Positions 22,291-33,330 of a DNA stretch of 64,000 nt are shown here, piece after piece (position 1 is the first letter of the stretch; every line of letters starts with the position of its first letter). The notes under the pieces were generated by a model. It had not been told where the DNA came from and searched no databases. It saw only the letters and a program-made list of their open reading frames with translations. Origin of the DNA: Uloborus plumipes (taxonomy: Eukaryota; Arthropoda; Arachnida; Araneae; Uloboridae); assembly GCA_038373865.1 (NCBI GenBank), contig JAXGGA010000022.1, positions 416,614 through 480,613 of the forward strand, read 5' to 3'. The position numbers and the translations under genes are program-made.

Positions 22291-23838
22291 GTTGTATGCC
22301 TTTTGTCGTTGAGCACAGAAGGGTCGTTAGTTGTTTCTTCTCTTCCTACTGCTCAAACATTTTTCCATCAAATTCAATACTTAAAGTAAGGCATTTTACA
22401 CATACGATTTTCTTTTGCATCATTATTAGTTTCTAACGCCATTACTGATAAACCCTGCATAACTGGTTTGATTTTATTGCAGAGACACATCTGACCCATT
22501 TATAGCACGGGGTTAAGCAAAATTGAAAACAATAGACTGTTTTTTAATAAGACATAAATAAAAAAAATTGAAGCTTAGATTATTCTTATTATTTATTTTT
22601 GAATATATGAAATCAGTCAAACATGTATCATCTTCAATTCAGCAGTGATTGCTTCAGTGGGAACGAAGGATTATATTCCTGCTGCTTAAAAATCTTTTAT
22701 TATAAGCTGTTAGTGACCGTTTTGCGCCCGAGCTAAGGCTGAAATACAAGCATATATTAACAGCAAATGTACGATATTCAGAATTCCCCCTCCTTATTCA
22801 CCCTCAATGGGAATCATCAGTCTGGAGTAGCCGTAACCGAACTGTAAATATATATTACTGATTATTTTACCTTCACATTACGAAATGAACCGCTCCATGC
22901 TTGCAGCCTATCGCTAATGTGTTAAATTTGTTTTACTACCAGTGTGAAAGTAATCTCGTTTTCAATAAGAAGACATATTTCCTCCAGCTCTGTTAGGAAA
23001 ATTTCAGACGGATGATCTCCAATGATGCTTAAACTGCAGTATCTGGGTGTATGAATATGGCTTTTCGTATGTGTTTGCTTTTGCTGTATTATGAGGGGTG
23101 ATAAATTTGTATTAGGTAGTGCCAAGTAAAGAAGCTATCTATTAGGAAAAGAACCAGGATTATGACACTTCTTGGTGATGTTAGGTGCTGTAGTTTTCTT
23201 AATAAAAGTGTTTTGCTTTCATTAGTAGCAATCAGTTATATGAGGTTTAATACCATTAGTATTATATTTACCAGAAATGTATTAAATAAATGGAATCCCC
23301 TATATACGACTTTCGTTATATTTCACAATTGTGTTACAAAGTAAAAATAATACATTTACAAACGTGTAATACTAATCTTTTCTATTTTAATTTTGGAGCT
23401 ATAAAGATACCAATAAAAAAATATTGTAAAGAAAAATAAATATTATTACATATAAACTGTCGGCGATATAAATGCTCCATAGAATTAAGAAGAGCCCTTA
23501 ATGTATTATTTCTTTTAACGTCGACGAATAGGCAACAAGAAAATCTTTTTTAGTTGAGTTGCCCTGACGAGCTTTCTCGCCAAGCTAATAACCCTGTTCT
23601 TTGTTCTTTTTAACATTGCTACCAATGTTACCAACCTATGTTGGCTTCAAATAAAATTATTTTCTTTACTACTAACAGTCTACTTCTCATTCACTAACGG
23701 CCACCGATACAAACAACAGGAAAAAGAACACAACTTCAACTTTCTATGATTACTGATTTGAGAAAGTTATATTTTCTTGTTTTCCATAAAATTAAGTATT
23801 TCAAAAAACATTCAAAATTCCACCTGTATGAACATTTA
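22291..23838. other. AT-rich non-coding DNA
   Basis: No supported gene. Two 60-70 codon frames near 22,920-23,340 have no recognisable features. Confidence 0.5.
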
Positions 23839-24425
23839 AACTTTCACAGAAAGCGTAAATTATATTCGCTAAACAACAGCAATTGATAAAATGTTAAAAA
23901 TTCTTTTTCAAATGAATTCCCAAACGATTAACAAAGTTTTCAAAATTTATTTCAATTTTTGTTGAATTATTTTAGAAGATACAGCTACTCTGATAAACTT
24001 AAATTTGAATCTAACAATCATTGTATTAGTGAAAACTATCTTTTAATAATAGCGTAAGTGAAAGAGGAAGAAAAAAACTGAGTACTTTTAAATTGAACCA
24101 AAAGAATTAGTTGACCTTTCACAGAAAACGTAAATCACATCTTCACAACTGCAACTATATGTTAAAAGTTAAACATTTCCAAATTAGAAGTAAATCGAAA
24201 ATTTTGAAATTAATTTGAATTTTTTCAGTGATTATTTCAAATGTAATTTTGAATTCAACAAACGTTGAATGAGTAGAAACATTTTTTTAAAGAATAGAGA
24301 GAATTAGAAATGGAGATGAAGAGAAAGTTCTATGAAGTATTTTCTAAATTCTTCAAGATTCCATCAGTTAGAGCATTTGACCTTTCACTGGAAACGTAAA
24401 TTACATTCTCACGACTACAGCTACC
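23839..24425 (+). repeat. degenerate direct repeat, about 270-bp spacing, three units
   Basis: The phrase CTTTCAC(A/T)G(A/G)AA(A/G)CGTAAAT followed by a C/A-rich ACAACAGCAA or ACTGCAAC-like string occurs at about 23,841, 24,116 and 24,382. The spacings are 275 and 266 bp. Stretches between also resemble each other loosely. No coding content. Confidence 0.5.
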
Positions 24426-25249
24426 GTTCTCAGATTTCAGGCTACATTTGACATTTTATCGGTTTTAAAATCACCTTCTCCAAAACTCTTATTCCCATCC
24501 GGTTTAATTAGTTGGAAGAAACGATTCGATTAAGTTTTCAAATTATAGCAGCCTTCCTGATCGACTTCAATGAATAATTATTTTCTTATAAGGTTTGGCC
24601 ATATTCTCAATCTTTGTACTTCGAAGACACAAATGATGAAGAATTCTGAAGACAATCGCTTAGAGGGTTATTTATTTATCTGACATTACTGAAAAGAGTC
24701 ATTGTGGAATTGTAGATTAAGCCATTGAAATGTGCAAGTTTTGTGATGTTTAGTAGGATAAATTAAAATCTATGGGTTTATACGTAAATTGTATGTGATT
24801 GCCTTTGGTCGGACTGTACATTTAAAGTACTCTAATGTCGTGGGGATACAATTTTTTGAGAGAATTGCATGCAAGAATATTTATGAATACAAGCAAACTT
24901 ACGAAGAAAGCATTTTTCGGTGGACTAGGAGGGCATTTTTGTAGTAAGAAATGTAACAAGCCAGAAAGTTAGCAAAACATTTATCAAGAAACATACTAAA
25001 GTTTTGAGCGAAAAATTAAAAATCTTACGATGTTCTTACGCAAAAACAAATCAAGTTCAAAATTTAAAATCCTTAAAAAAAGAAAACTTGAAACCATAAA
25101 TATGCGCATAAAATTACAGAAAAAAAAATCCAAACTGGAGTAAAAAACTAATAAAAACTGAATTTTAAATGAACCAGAGAGAGTCGTAAAACTTTAGAGG
25201 CTTCTAAAGAACAAAGTTCAAAGATTAATAATGTTGTCAAGATTTTAAA
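24426..25249. other. AT-rich non-coding DNA
   Basis: Nothing recognised. Confidence 0.5.
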
Positions 25250-26045
25250 TACACTCAGGCACATTGAAAATAGCGACCCTAGAAGAAAGCATCGGATTGA
25301 AATGAAATTTAATACACATAATGATACAGATGAGAGATTCACTTGATCTCAAAATCAAGACAATTGAATGAATACAGGGTGTGCAAGGACACAAATACAG
25401 AGCAACATCAATAGCGCGTTGAACACCTCTAGCTGCAATACATGCCGCCACACGGTCCGGCATTGAGTTGATTAGACGCCTGATGTTGTCCTGAGTCAGA
25501 TAGGCCCACAAATTTGTAACAGCCAACTCCAAATCACGCACAGAGTGACACGATGGCATCTGACGTGTTAGCTGATCCCACACATGCTCAAAAGGGGATA
25601 AGTCGGGGGAGCGGGCCGGCCATGGAAGAAACTGAAAGTGACGTAGGAAGTCTTAAGCAACTCTTGCTGTATGCGGACGAGCATTATCTTGCTGAAAAAT
25701 TGCCCGTGTGAGACCATTTAGGAAAGGTCCTACATGGGGTCGAAGAATATCATCAACGTAACGTTGGCCGGTTAAGTTTCCACGCATCACAATTAGATTG
25801 GACCGGCTATCATAGGATATGGCCCCCCAGGCCATTACACCAGCTGTGCGGGTTTCGACATTGGGATGCCAAGTTTTGATATTGTACAGATTCCTTGTAT
25901 TTGTGTCGTTGCTCACCCTGTATTAGTTTAATTGTCTTGATTTTGAGATCAAGTGAGTCTCTCATCTGTGTCATTATGTGTATTAAATTTCATTTCAATC
26001 CGACGATTTCTTCTTGGGTCGCTATTTTCAATGTGCCTGAATGTA
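25250..26045 (-). mobile_element. internally deleted Tc1-like transposon (796 bp including TA ends)
   Basis: Long inverted repeats of about 130 bp: the left arm begins TACACTCAGGCACATTG and the right arm is its near-exact complement ending at 26,045. TA dinucleotides form the outer ends. Between them is only the 3' part of a transposase gene on the minus strand. A complete Tc1-type element is about 1.6-1.7 kb, so the 5' half of the gene is gone. Confidence 0.9.
25388..25916 (-). pseudogene. Tc1-like transposase, C-terminal catalytic fragment with a nonsense codon
   Basis: The minus-strand frame reads GVMAWGAISYDSRSNLIVM, then DDILRPHVGPFL and IFQQDNARPHTARVA. A TAA follows at 25,650-25,652, and the same frame then continues as DFLRHFQFLPWPARSPDLSP, FEHVWDQLTRQ and VRDLELAV. 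The QQDNARPH and SPDLSPFEHVWD strings carry the second Asp and the final Glu of the DD34E catalytic triad. The stop sits where related proteins have a codon one base different (CAA). The first Asp and the DNA-binding region are absent. The gene is dead, but the frame is otherwise clean, which suggests a fairly recent loss. Confidence 0.9.
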
Positions 26046-26470
26046 CTTTAAAACTAAATCTATTATTATAATTCATACAGAGTAGGGAAATTACTAAGAG
26101 GTTATGGTCATATTTCTTTACATAAATTAATGTTCCATGAAGCAAATTTTGAAAGCTCGTTTTATGTGACCTTTGATTCGAAAGTCCAATTTAATAGCTT
26201 TTTAGTATCGAAGAAGCCCCAAATGACATAGAATATAATATTTATGCTGACGAGAGAAGCAATAAACTAAAACATTGTTTGAACTTTTCTCACTTTAATT
26301 AGTGCCGTTAGAAATCTGTAAAACGGTTCAATCCTTATTTTGAAAAGTTCTGTAACAGTTGTAGCTGTTAAGTTACAGCATTCCCTAATGCTGCCCAGGT
26401 AAAAACAAATATATATCCTTGCAACCAAATATGTAGAACAGGACATTTTACGGCCAAAGTCTTAGAGCAT
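26046..26470. other. non-coding spacer between Tc1-like and CR1 elements
   Basis: AT-rich, no features recognised. Confidence 0.5.
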
Positions 26471-26543
26471 CAAATACAAATACAAATACAAATGTGGCGA
26501 CCAGCAGCAGGCTCAGGGCCCAACTTGGCTGGTCCTAGTCAAA

Positions 26544-29458
26544 TCAAAGACCCCAATGAAGATCAATGGCCCTCTTAAAGCCATCTACTCCATTGCTCTT
26601 TACCGCCTCTTCCGGTAAGCTGTTCCAAGTTCCCACTACCCTGCTAAAATAGTAATTTTTTCGAATTTCCAGGTTCGCCTGAGGTTTAAACAGCTTAAAA
26701 CAATGACCCCTTGTCCTGCTTTCCTTGCAAAAATCCAACCCTGCAACATCATTCATTTTAATAAATTTAAATACCTGAATCATGTCCCCTCTGGTTCTCC
26801 GTTGCTCAAGACTATACATATTAAGCATTCTAAGTCTGGAATCATAGTCTAAATTAGAAAGTCCATTCACTAACCTTGTAGCCCTCCTTTGTACCCTTTC
26901 CAATAAATTAATGTCTTTCTTCAGATAAGGAGACCAAAACTGAACAGCATACTCCAAATGAGGTCTTACCAAACTTCTATATAGAGGCAGAAGAACCTTC
27001 TTAGATTTGTTTGAAATAGATCTATTAATAAACCCAAGCATCCTATTGGCTTTGTTACTAGCTATGCTGCACTGTTGACTGGACTTGAAATCCTGATTTA
27101 TTAAGACACCTAGATCCATAACATTATCTGCCCTACTAATGACTGAACCCTGTAAATAATAGCTTGTATGCTTATTTCCATGACCGAAATGCAGCACTTG
27201 ACATTTCCCAACATTAACTGCCATACCCCACTTGTCTGCCCATTTAGTAATATGATCCAAATCCTGTTGCAGCTGATTTATTTGTTCGTCATTCTCCACA
27301 ACCCCCATAAGTTTGACATCATCGGCAAAACAATTCATGTTTCCAGAAACATTTTCATGAATGTCATTCATAAAAATAATAAACAAAAGGGGACCCAAAA
27401 CTGATCCTTGGGGAACCCCACTTAAAACTTCACTCCATTTAGAATAGTTACCCCTAACAACTACTCTTTGTTTCCTTCCTGTCAGCCAATTCCTAACCCA
27501 AACTAGAATTTTACCTCCTACCCCTATACCAGCTAATTTGCTGAGTAGTGCTACATGCGGTACCTTATCGAAAGCTTTTTGAAAATCTATGTAAACAACA
27601 TCTACGCATTTTTTGCTATCTAAAGCCAAGGTAACCTTGTCGTAGAAATGTAATAAATTAGTAGCACACGATTTACCTTTTCTGAAACCATACTGCAAAC
27701 TACTCAACAGCCCATTATTTTCTAAGAAATTCATAATCTTAATTTTGATCAATGTTTCAAAAATTTTACATACCACTGAAGTCAGACTCACAGGCCTATA
27801 ATTTCCTGCATTACCTCTAGACCCTTTCTTGAAGAGTGGTGTAATGTTAGCTAGTTTCCAGTCCTCTGGCACTATCCCTGAGTTATACGAAGCATTGAAT
27901 ATATTAACTATAGCGTCAACTAATTCCTCTGCACATTCTACTAGAATTTTTGGATAAATATTATCTGGTCCCGGAGCTTTTGTGGTTTTAATTTTTTTCA
28001 AATAAAGTAAAACGTCCTCCCTGGAAAATACAAAGTCCTCAAGCTGTGTAGTAGCTTGTGTCTTGCTTGTGTCAACTGTTGAGATACAGTTATCGTTAAA
28101 AACACTGGAAAAAAAGTCATTTAGAACATTTGCTATATCACCATCATTCTGAATTAAATTTCCATGCTCATCTACTAGTGGCCCAATTTGACTATTTCGA
28201 ACTTTCCCAGAATTTGCGTATGCAAAAAACTCCTTTGGATTCCTGTCAATATTATCTGCCAGCTTTTGTTCCAATTCTCTTTTCTGAAACCGTACCAAAT
28301 ACTTAAAACTACGCCTAGCCTCACAATACTGTAGTCTGTCTGCGCTGTGACCAGTTTCTTTTAATCGACGAAAAGAAGCTTGCTTACGATTTAGAGCATC
28401 CTTAGTTTCCCTAGTGAACCACATGGGCCAAATTTTTGTGTTTACCCCTTTTCTCCTAAAAGGAACAAAATCTCCAACTGTTTTTGCTAGTTTTTCCTTA
28501 AACTCTGTCCACTGCAAATTTACATCGCTATTGTCCAAACCTGATGAAAAAACCGCTTTCAAACTCTGCCTGAGTGCGACAAAATCAGTATTTCTGAAAT
28601 TAGGTACAAACCTAAAATTTTTGTCTTTGTGCATATCAAACTTAATCCCAAACCTAATGCTGTTGTGGTCACTATCCCCAATATGCTCCCCTACACATAA
28701 TGCCTGTACAGAGCCTTCAACATTGCAGAAAACAAGATCCAAAACAGTATCCTGCCGTGTTCCCTCAGAAACAACTTGATCTAAAAAACAGTCACCAATT
28801 ACTTTTAGAAATTCCTCTTCTCTACTATTATTGGGGTAAGAATTATTCCAATCAATGCCCGGAAAATTGAAATCCCCCATTATAATTACCGGTCCCTTAC
28901 TCGACATGTCTCTAATAATACGATACATCTGTTCATCTTGACCCTGGCTTAGATTAGGTGGCCTATAAATGTTACCCAAACGTAATTTTTTACCCTTACC
29001 GCTCATCAATTCTAGCCAAACCATGTCAATATCATTAGGTTTGTCATTTATTGCCAATTCATTGCAAGTTAAAGTATCTCTAACATAAAATAAAACCCCA
29101 CCACCTCTTTTACCTACTCTATCTTGTCTAAACAAATTATACCCAGGAATACACAATAAATCATCATCATTTTTGGTAGCCCATGTCTCGGTAACTCCAA
29201 TTACATCCAAATTCTCATTTGTGATTATGCTTTTTAATTCTTCCATCTTGTTCCTAATACTGCGAGCATTGGTATAAAAAACCTTAAGCATGCTCAACTT
29301 GTTTTTATTCAACCCCTTACGATTTCTTGAATCAAAATTGTTGAAATGACTACTCTTATTTTCCTCCTTATTACCATTCCTAATTAAACCCAAATAGTTT
29401 GCATATTTTTGCAACCTTCTCCGTGAACCCTGCCCCCCCTTCAAACTTAGTTTTTTGA
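26544..29458 (-). CDS. LINE ORF2: APE-type endonuclease and reverse transcriptase
   Basis: About 970 codons with no internal stop. Numbered from the TTG at 29,444, the endonuclease covers about residues 52-265: N59 in YTNARS, E86 in VTETW, D191/N193 in GDFNFPG, D235 in TVLDLVF, and the SDH triplet at 258-260. The reverse transcriptase covers about 470-760: D620 in YIDFQKAFD, GVPQGSVLGP at 677-686, and the catalytic FADD at 706-709. A CR1-type C-terminal region follows (EYAVQFWSPY at 831-840, RRATRLV, ending in WNSLPEEAV and a short tail). All catalytic residues I can check are present. The frame opens about 12 bases upstream of the ORF1 stop and has no ATG before residue 52 (start of the endonuclease domain). 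It may therefore be entered by a -1 shift from ORF1 or by re-initiation at that ATG (29,291). It nicks target DNA and copies the element RNA in place. Confidence 0.93.
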
Positions 29459-30286
29459 CTCAGAATACTCCAAAACCAAACCACTAACCATTTTAACCCC
29501 TGTAGAACTCAGATGCAGGCCATCCCTAGCAATCCAATCTCGCTTACAATAACTCCACACATCGATGAATCTGATACTGCGCATATGGCAAATTTCTTTG
29601 AGTATCAGGTTCATGCACCTAGCCCGCTGGTTTAACCAGCTCCTATTGACTCCGTACCTGGGCAGCAACCCAACCACTTGGACACTGGTCGAACTGTTGG
29701 TTGCTTTATCCAACAGAGAATTCCACTCGTTCCTAAATTCCTCATTATTACTACGGCCTACATCGTTCGTTCCCACCCATAAAGTGACCATATCCTCCTT
29801 ATCAAATGTCCCCCTCTTCTCTGCAACCTTATTTACATCCTTCAGCCGAGCCCCTGGTAAACAACACCTAGCCACCTTACGTTTTACCCTCCCGATTGAA
29901 TTTCCCACCTCACGCACCATAGAATCCCCCAATATTACCCCCTTCGTCTCCCAGTCTGTCTCCTTACTGCTAACTTCCCCCTTCTCCTCTGGAATAATCC
30001 CACTAACTAACTCACAGCTAATGCCCACATCCTTTTTAATAACTTCCCCCTTTCCATCTGAATTGTTTACCTCCTCTGTCCCACAACCTGAGGCTATTTG
30101 GGCCTGCAAAATGGTCATCCTATTTTTTAAGTCCAGGAGCTCAGCACACTTAGTGCAAGTGAAATCATCCTCAGAAATGGACTCCTCTTTTCCCTCATAC
30201 AGGCAGAACATCTGACAAATGTCGCAAGAAATCCACCTGCTCCCCTTCCCATTCTTAACCTCTTTCAAAATGCATATAACACCCAT
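29447..30286 (-). CDS. LINE ORF1: zinc-finger and SGNH/GDSL-esterase protein
   Basis: 279 codons from ATG to TAA. Near the N-terminus a C21-x2-C24 ... C44-x2-C47 cluster (with C28) looks like the PHD/zinc-ribbon-like finger reported in CR1 ORF1. Residues 51-66 could form a short coiled coil. From about 115 there is an SGNH hydrolase: GDS at 120-122 (nucleophile S122), PGAR near 144-147, GTND at 172-175, and DGLH at 255-258 giving the Asp/His pair. All four signature blocks are intact. In LINEs of this type the protein is thought to bind element RNA and assist retrotransposition. The role of the esterase is not settled. The end of the gene carries the slippery sequence next to the stop. Confidence 0.9.
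   Translation of the reverse strand: MGVICILKEVKNGKGSRWISCDICQMFCLYEGKEESISEDDFTCTKCAELLDLKNRMTILQAQIASGCGTEEVNNSDGKGEVIKKDVGISCELVSGIIPEEKGEVSSKETDWETKGVILGDSMVREVGNSIGRVKRKVARCCLPGARLKDVNKVAEKRGTFDKEDMVTLWVGTNDVGRSNNEEFRNEWNSLLDKATNSSTSVQVVGLLPRYGVNRSWLNQRARCMNLILKEICHMRSIRFIDVWSYCKRDWIARDGLHLSSTGVKMVSGLVLEYSESKN
29450..29456 (-). promoter_or_regulatory. candidate -1 ribosomal frameshift heptamer (A AAA AAC) at the ORF1/ORF2 junction
   Basis: In the ORF1 frame the last codons are TCA AAA AAC TAA. The heptamer A AAA AAC fits the X XXY YYZ rule for simultaneous -1 slippage and is the type used by several retroelements. Slipping back one base at AAC gives CTA AGT TTG AAG, which is exactly the ORF2 frame. 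That frame has a TGA just upstream, so the window in which a shift could work is only about a dozen bases and contains the heptamer. A G-rich run and a weak stem (GTTGCA...TGCAAAC) lie downstream; no strong pseudoknot was found by eye. Confidence 0.5.
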
Positions 30287-30715
30287 AATAACTCAAATGA
30301 TCCACTTATACAAAAGCAATGCAAAAAGACAAAAGTGCAAAATTTTAAGAGTAACTACTAATAATTAAAATAAGAAATCATTTGATATAAAGATACAAAG
30401 AATGCAGATAACTAAGTCAGTAGTAAATAAAAATAAACTAACTGGCTACACCCAACAAAGAACACAGGCCTAACAACAAAGGAATCACCACATTTTAGGC
30501 TTAGCTCAAAAAATTGAAAAACACTTTAAGAATGCAAGTAAAGCAAAAATAAGTCTCAATGCACAGAAATACTAAATTATATGCTGAAATACAATAAAAA
30601 TACCAACACTGATACAATAAAAACAAACAATTTACATTAAAAATATCACTTAGCTCAGAGCAGCAAAAATCTCCCCTGCAACACTGGCGCCCTCTAGCGG
30701 CGGAATAGGACAAAA

Positions 30716-31249
30716 ATAGCTTAAGAGTCAGAACTTGTAAGTATATCTCTAACGTGTAGAAAAAAGGAATATTCTATTGCTATGCCTAAATAATTTTCTT
30801 TCTAGAGCTATTATAACTCGATAAAGATTTGGCTTCAAAAAAGTCGTCGTTGTGTAGCAGTGCTTTGTGTACTAGCAGTTTTGTAAAACTTCGGAGAACA
30901 GAAGTTTGCACTTATTTTTAAATAAAACTAATAAAATGCTTTATGATGAAAAAGTTTGGATTGTAAGAGATACGAAGACTGAATTATTTAGCTACTCATG
31001 AATAAGCAGTGGCTACGATAGAAGTAACTAGTTTACGAAAGCTTGGTGAAACACAAATTCCAGCACCAAAGATCAGTAGAAGGGATAAAAAAAACTTGAG
31101 ATCTCTTAAGTACAATGTATAACTTTAATGAAACATACTAACCATTAAAGATAACCCGCTTCCCCAAACGGCCAAGATTTAATGGAGCGAAACGCAATAC
31201 CGTAGGTTAAATGTCAACTTTTTCTTCATTAAGCGACACATTTAGACGA
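30716..31249. other. AT-rich non-coding DNA
   Basis: No gene or element recognised beyond the LINE 5' end. Confidence 0.5.
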
Positions 31250-33050
31250 CTACGGAGTTTTTTTCAATGAAAAATGTAGTTTTCTGATTTTAATTCCTCG
31301 AACGGACTCTAAATTCAGAAATTCTAATTCTCTAAATTCAAAGTTTATTCTAAAATTAAAAAAGAAAACAATAATTTTCACTTTATTTAATAAATAAATT
31401 TTATAAAAAGTGCGTCTTTGATCGAAATTTAACAGAATTTGAGGGGAGAATGATTTCACTAGCTAAGATTCATTGCATTTTTCGAAAACAAAATTAAAAT
31501 TAACTAAAATATATCCGATCTGGAGTTAGTCTGTTCTTGCGACCAGTTTTTGTCCTCATTTAAAGCTCCATTCTCCGCTCGAGTCAACAAATTTAATCAT
31601 AAATAAGCGACTAGCACTCCTGACCAACATTAGACAGAATTTAAAGCTAGAGATATTTCACTGTACTTTTCGAAAACGAAAATACAAAATTCATTAAAAA
31701 GTAGCAGATCTGGAGTAAGTCTACTTTTACATCCAACTATCACCCTCATTCAAAGCTCGAATCCCCCTTAATATATTCCAATAAAATGAAAAATAAGATT
31801 GTGAGCTTGCGTTTGCCCGTACCCCTCAAAGTTGCGGGTATGACTAACTTTGAAATAATATCTTGGTCCAACGAAAAATATAGTTTTCTATTTTTCATTT
31901 AAAATACAGCCTCTAAATTATGTTGTTCAAGAAAAAAAAGTTGTGCTGAATTTAATAAAAGAAATTGAACAGTAATCAATTGATTACTACCTATGACCAA
32001 AATTTAAAAAGAATTTAAATGGAGCGATATTTCTTACTTTTCGAAACAGAAAATACAGAACTGACTAACATGTAGCCTATCTGGAGTAAGTCTATTTTTT
32101 CGCCCAGTTATCTTCCTCATTTAAAGCTCGATTCCCTCTTAATGAACCCCAACGAAATTTAAAAAAAAAAGGTTGTGAGCATGCTTGTACCCTCATTCTC
32201 TAAATAGTGGGTACGACTGACCGTGAAATAATCACTTGATATTCTAAAACTGCAGCATCTGATTCAAACAAAAAATATGGTTTTAAATTTTTCCTTTTCC
32301 ACACTCTAAATAATGTTGCTTCAAGGAAAAAAAAAGAACAAAAAAAAAAAAAAAAAAAAAAAAAACAGTAAACAAGTTGCCAGCACCCTTAACCGAAATT
32401 TAACAGAATTCAAAGGGAACAGGAAAGATATTTCACTCTCCTTTTCGGATACAAAACTACAGAATTGACTAAAACGTATCCGATCCGGAGTAAGTCTATT
32501 TTTGCGCCTAGTTATCATAGCCTAGCCTTCATTTAAAGCTCGATTCCCTCTTAATGAACCCCAACGAAATTTTAGAAAAAGTTTGTAAGCATGCGTGTAC
32601 CCTCATATTCCAAATAGTGGGTATGACTGACCGTGAAATAATGACTTGATGTTCTTAAACTGCCGCATTTTATTCCAAGGAAAAATACCTTTTTCTATTT
32701 TTTTATCTCCCATCCAGATCCTATATTATTTTTATTATCAAGAATAAAAAGCTGTGCTTTATTTTATGCACAACATTTAACAGTAATTAAGAGACCTTTG
32801 ACTGAAATCTAACAGAATTTGAAGGGAGAGAGATTTCGCTGCACTTTTCGAAAACAAAATTAAAAATTATCTAAAACGTAACCTATCTGGAGTAAGTCTA
32901 CTTTTGCGTCCAGTTATCGCCCTTATTTAAAGCTCGATTCCCTTTAATGAACCCCAACGAAATTAAAAAAGATAAAAAAGATAGCAAGCGTGCGTGTGCC
33001 CGTACCCCTCCCAGTAGCGGGCACGACTGACCTTGAAATAATGACTTCGC
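31250..33050 (+). repeat. degenerate tandem repeat, about 400-bp units
   Basis: The phrase CTGGAGT(A/T)AGTCT(A/G) followed by a TTTTGCG-like string, CAGTTATC and CATTTAAAGCTCGATTCCC recurs at about 31,521, 31,710, 32,081, 32,482 and 32,889. The later spacings are 371, 401 and 407 bp; the first is 189 bp, a partial unit. Other shared phrases are TGACC(G/T)TGAAATAATGACTT and AACAGAATT. Poly-A expansion within the third unit (about 32,336-32,366) shows local slippage. It looks like a small satellite-like array. Confidence 0.75.
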
Positions 33051-33330
33051 TTTTCGCGGGTCGATAAGAGAGAGGAGAAAAGGATGGGACACAGTTGGAA
33101 TTTCCAGAACAGTTGGGCATTCTTGAACAGCTCTTGTTTCCGGGCCATTTTTGAAAGTGAATTAATTGCCACCAGATGCTCAAGTTACGGAGGAGGGATC
33201 GGGTGGCCGGACTTCCAGTGGTTAATGGGTCACCAAACGATTACGGAAGGGAGATGTATGGACCACCTGGGAAATGCCGAAGGGTTAGGAATGACTTAGC
33301 TTGACTCGCGGGAAAGATCATCTATTCAAT
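33051..33330 (+). other. GC-elevated segment ending the tandem array, unassigned
   Basis: Composition changes sharply from about 33,040 to 33,330. A plus-strand frame of 71 codons (33,084-33,299) is open with mixed amino-acid use, but there is no recognisable motif and no good splice site at either edge. It could be an extension of the satellite unit, an exon or a regulatory piece. Confidence 0.3.

Larger units (their letters stand above)
26471..30715 (-). mobile_element. apparently full-length CR1-type LINE retrotransposon
   Basis: Order on the minus strand: 5' region with a GC-rich GGCGCCAGTGTTGC-type leader (about 30,715-30,287), ORF1, ORF2, then a short 3' UTR ending in an (ATTTGT)n-type tail at about 26,472-26,492. 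CR1-clade elements are known for an ORF1 with a zinc finger and an SGNH esterase, a 3' tail of short tandem repeats and no long poly-A. Both ORFs are open, so this copy is young. The exact 5' end and a target-site duplication were not resolved. Confidence 0.85.

Noticed and set aside
28414..28779. 121-codon plus-strand frame over LINE ORF2
   Set aside because: Antisense shadow of the reverse-transcriptase ORF.
29565..30215. 216-codon plus-strand frame over LINE ORF1
   Set aside because: It is the antisense shadow of the esterase ORF; no motif, and composition follows the opposite strand.
31250..33050. CRISPR-like spaced repeats
   Set aside because: Units are long, degenerate and eukaryotic satellite-like; there are no short identical repeats with unique spacers.
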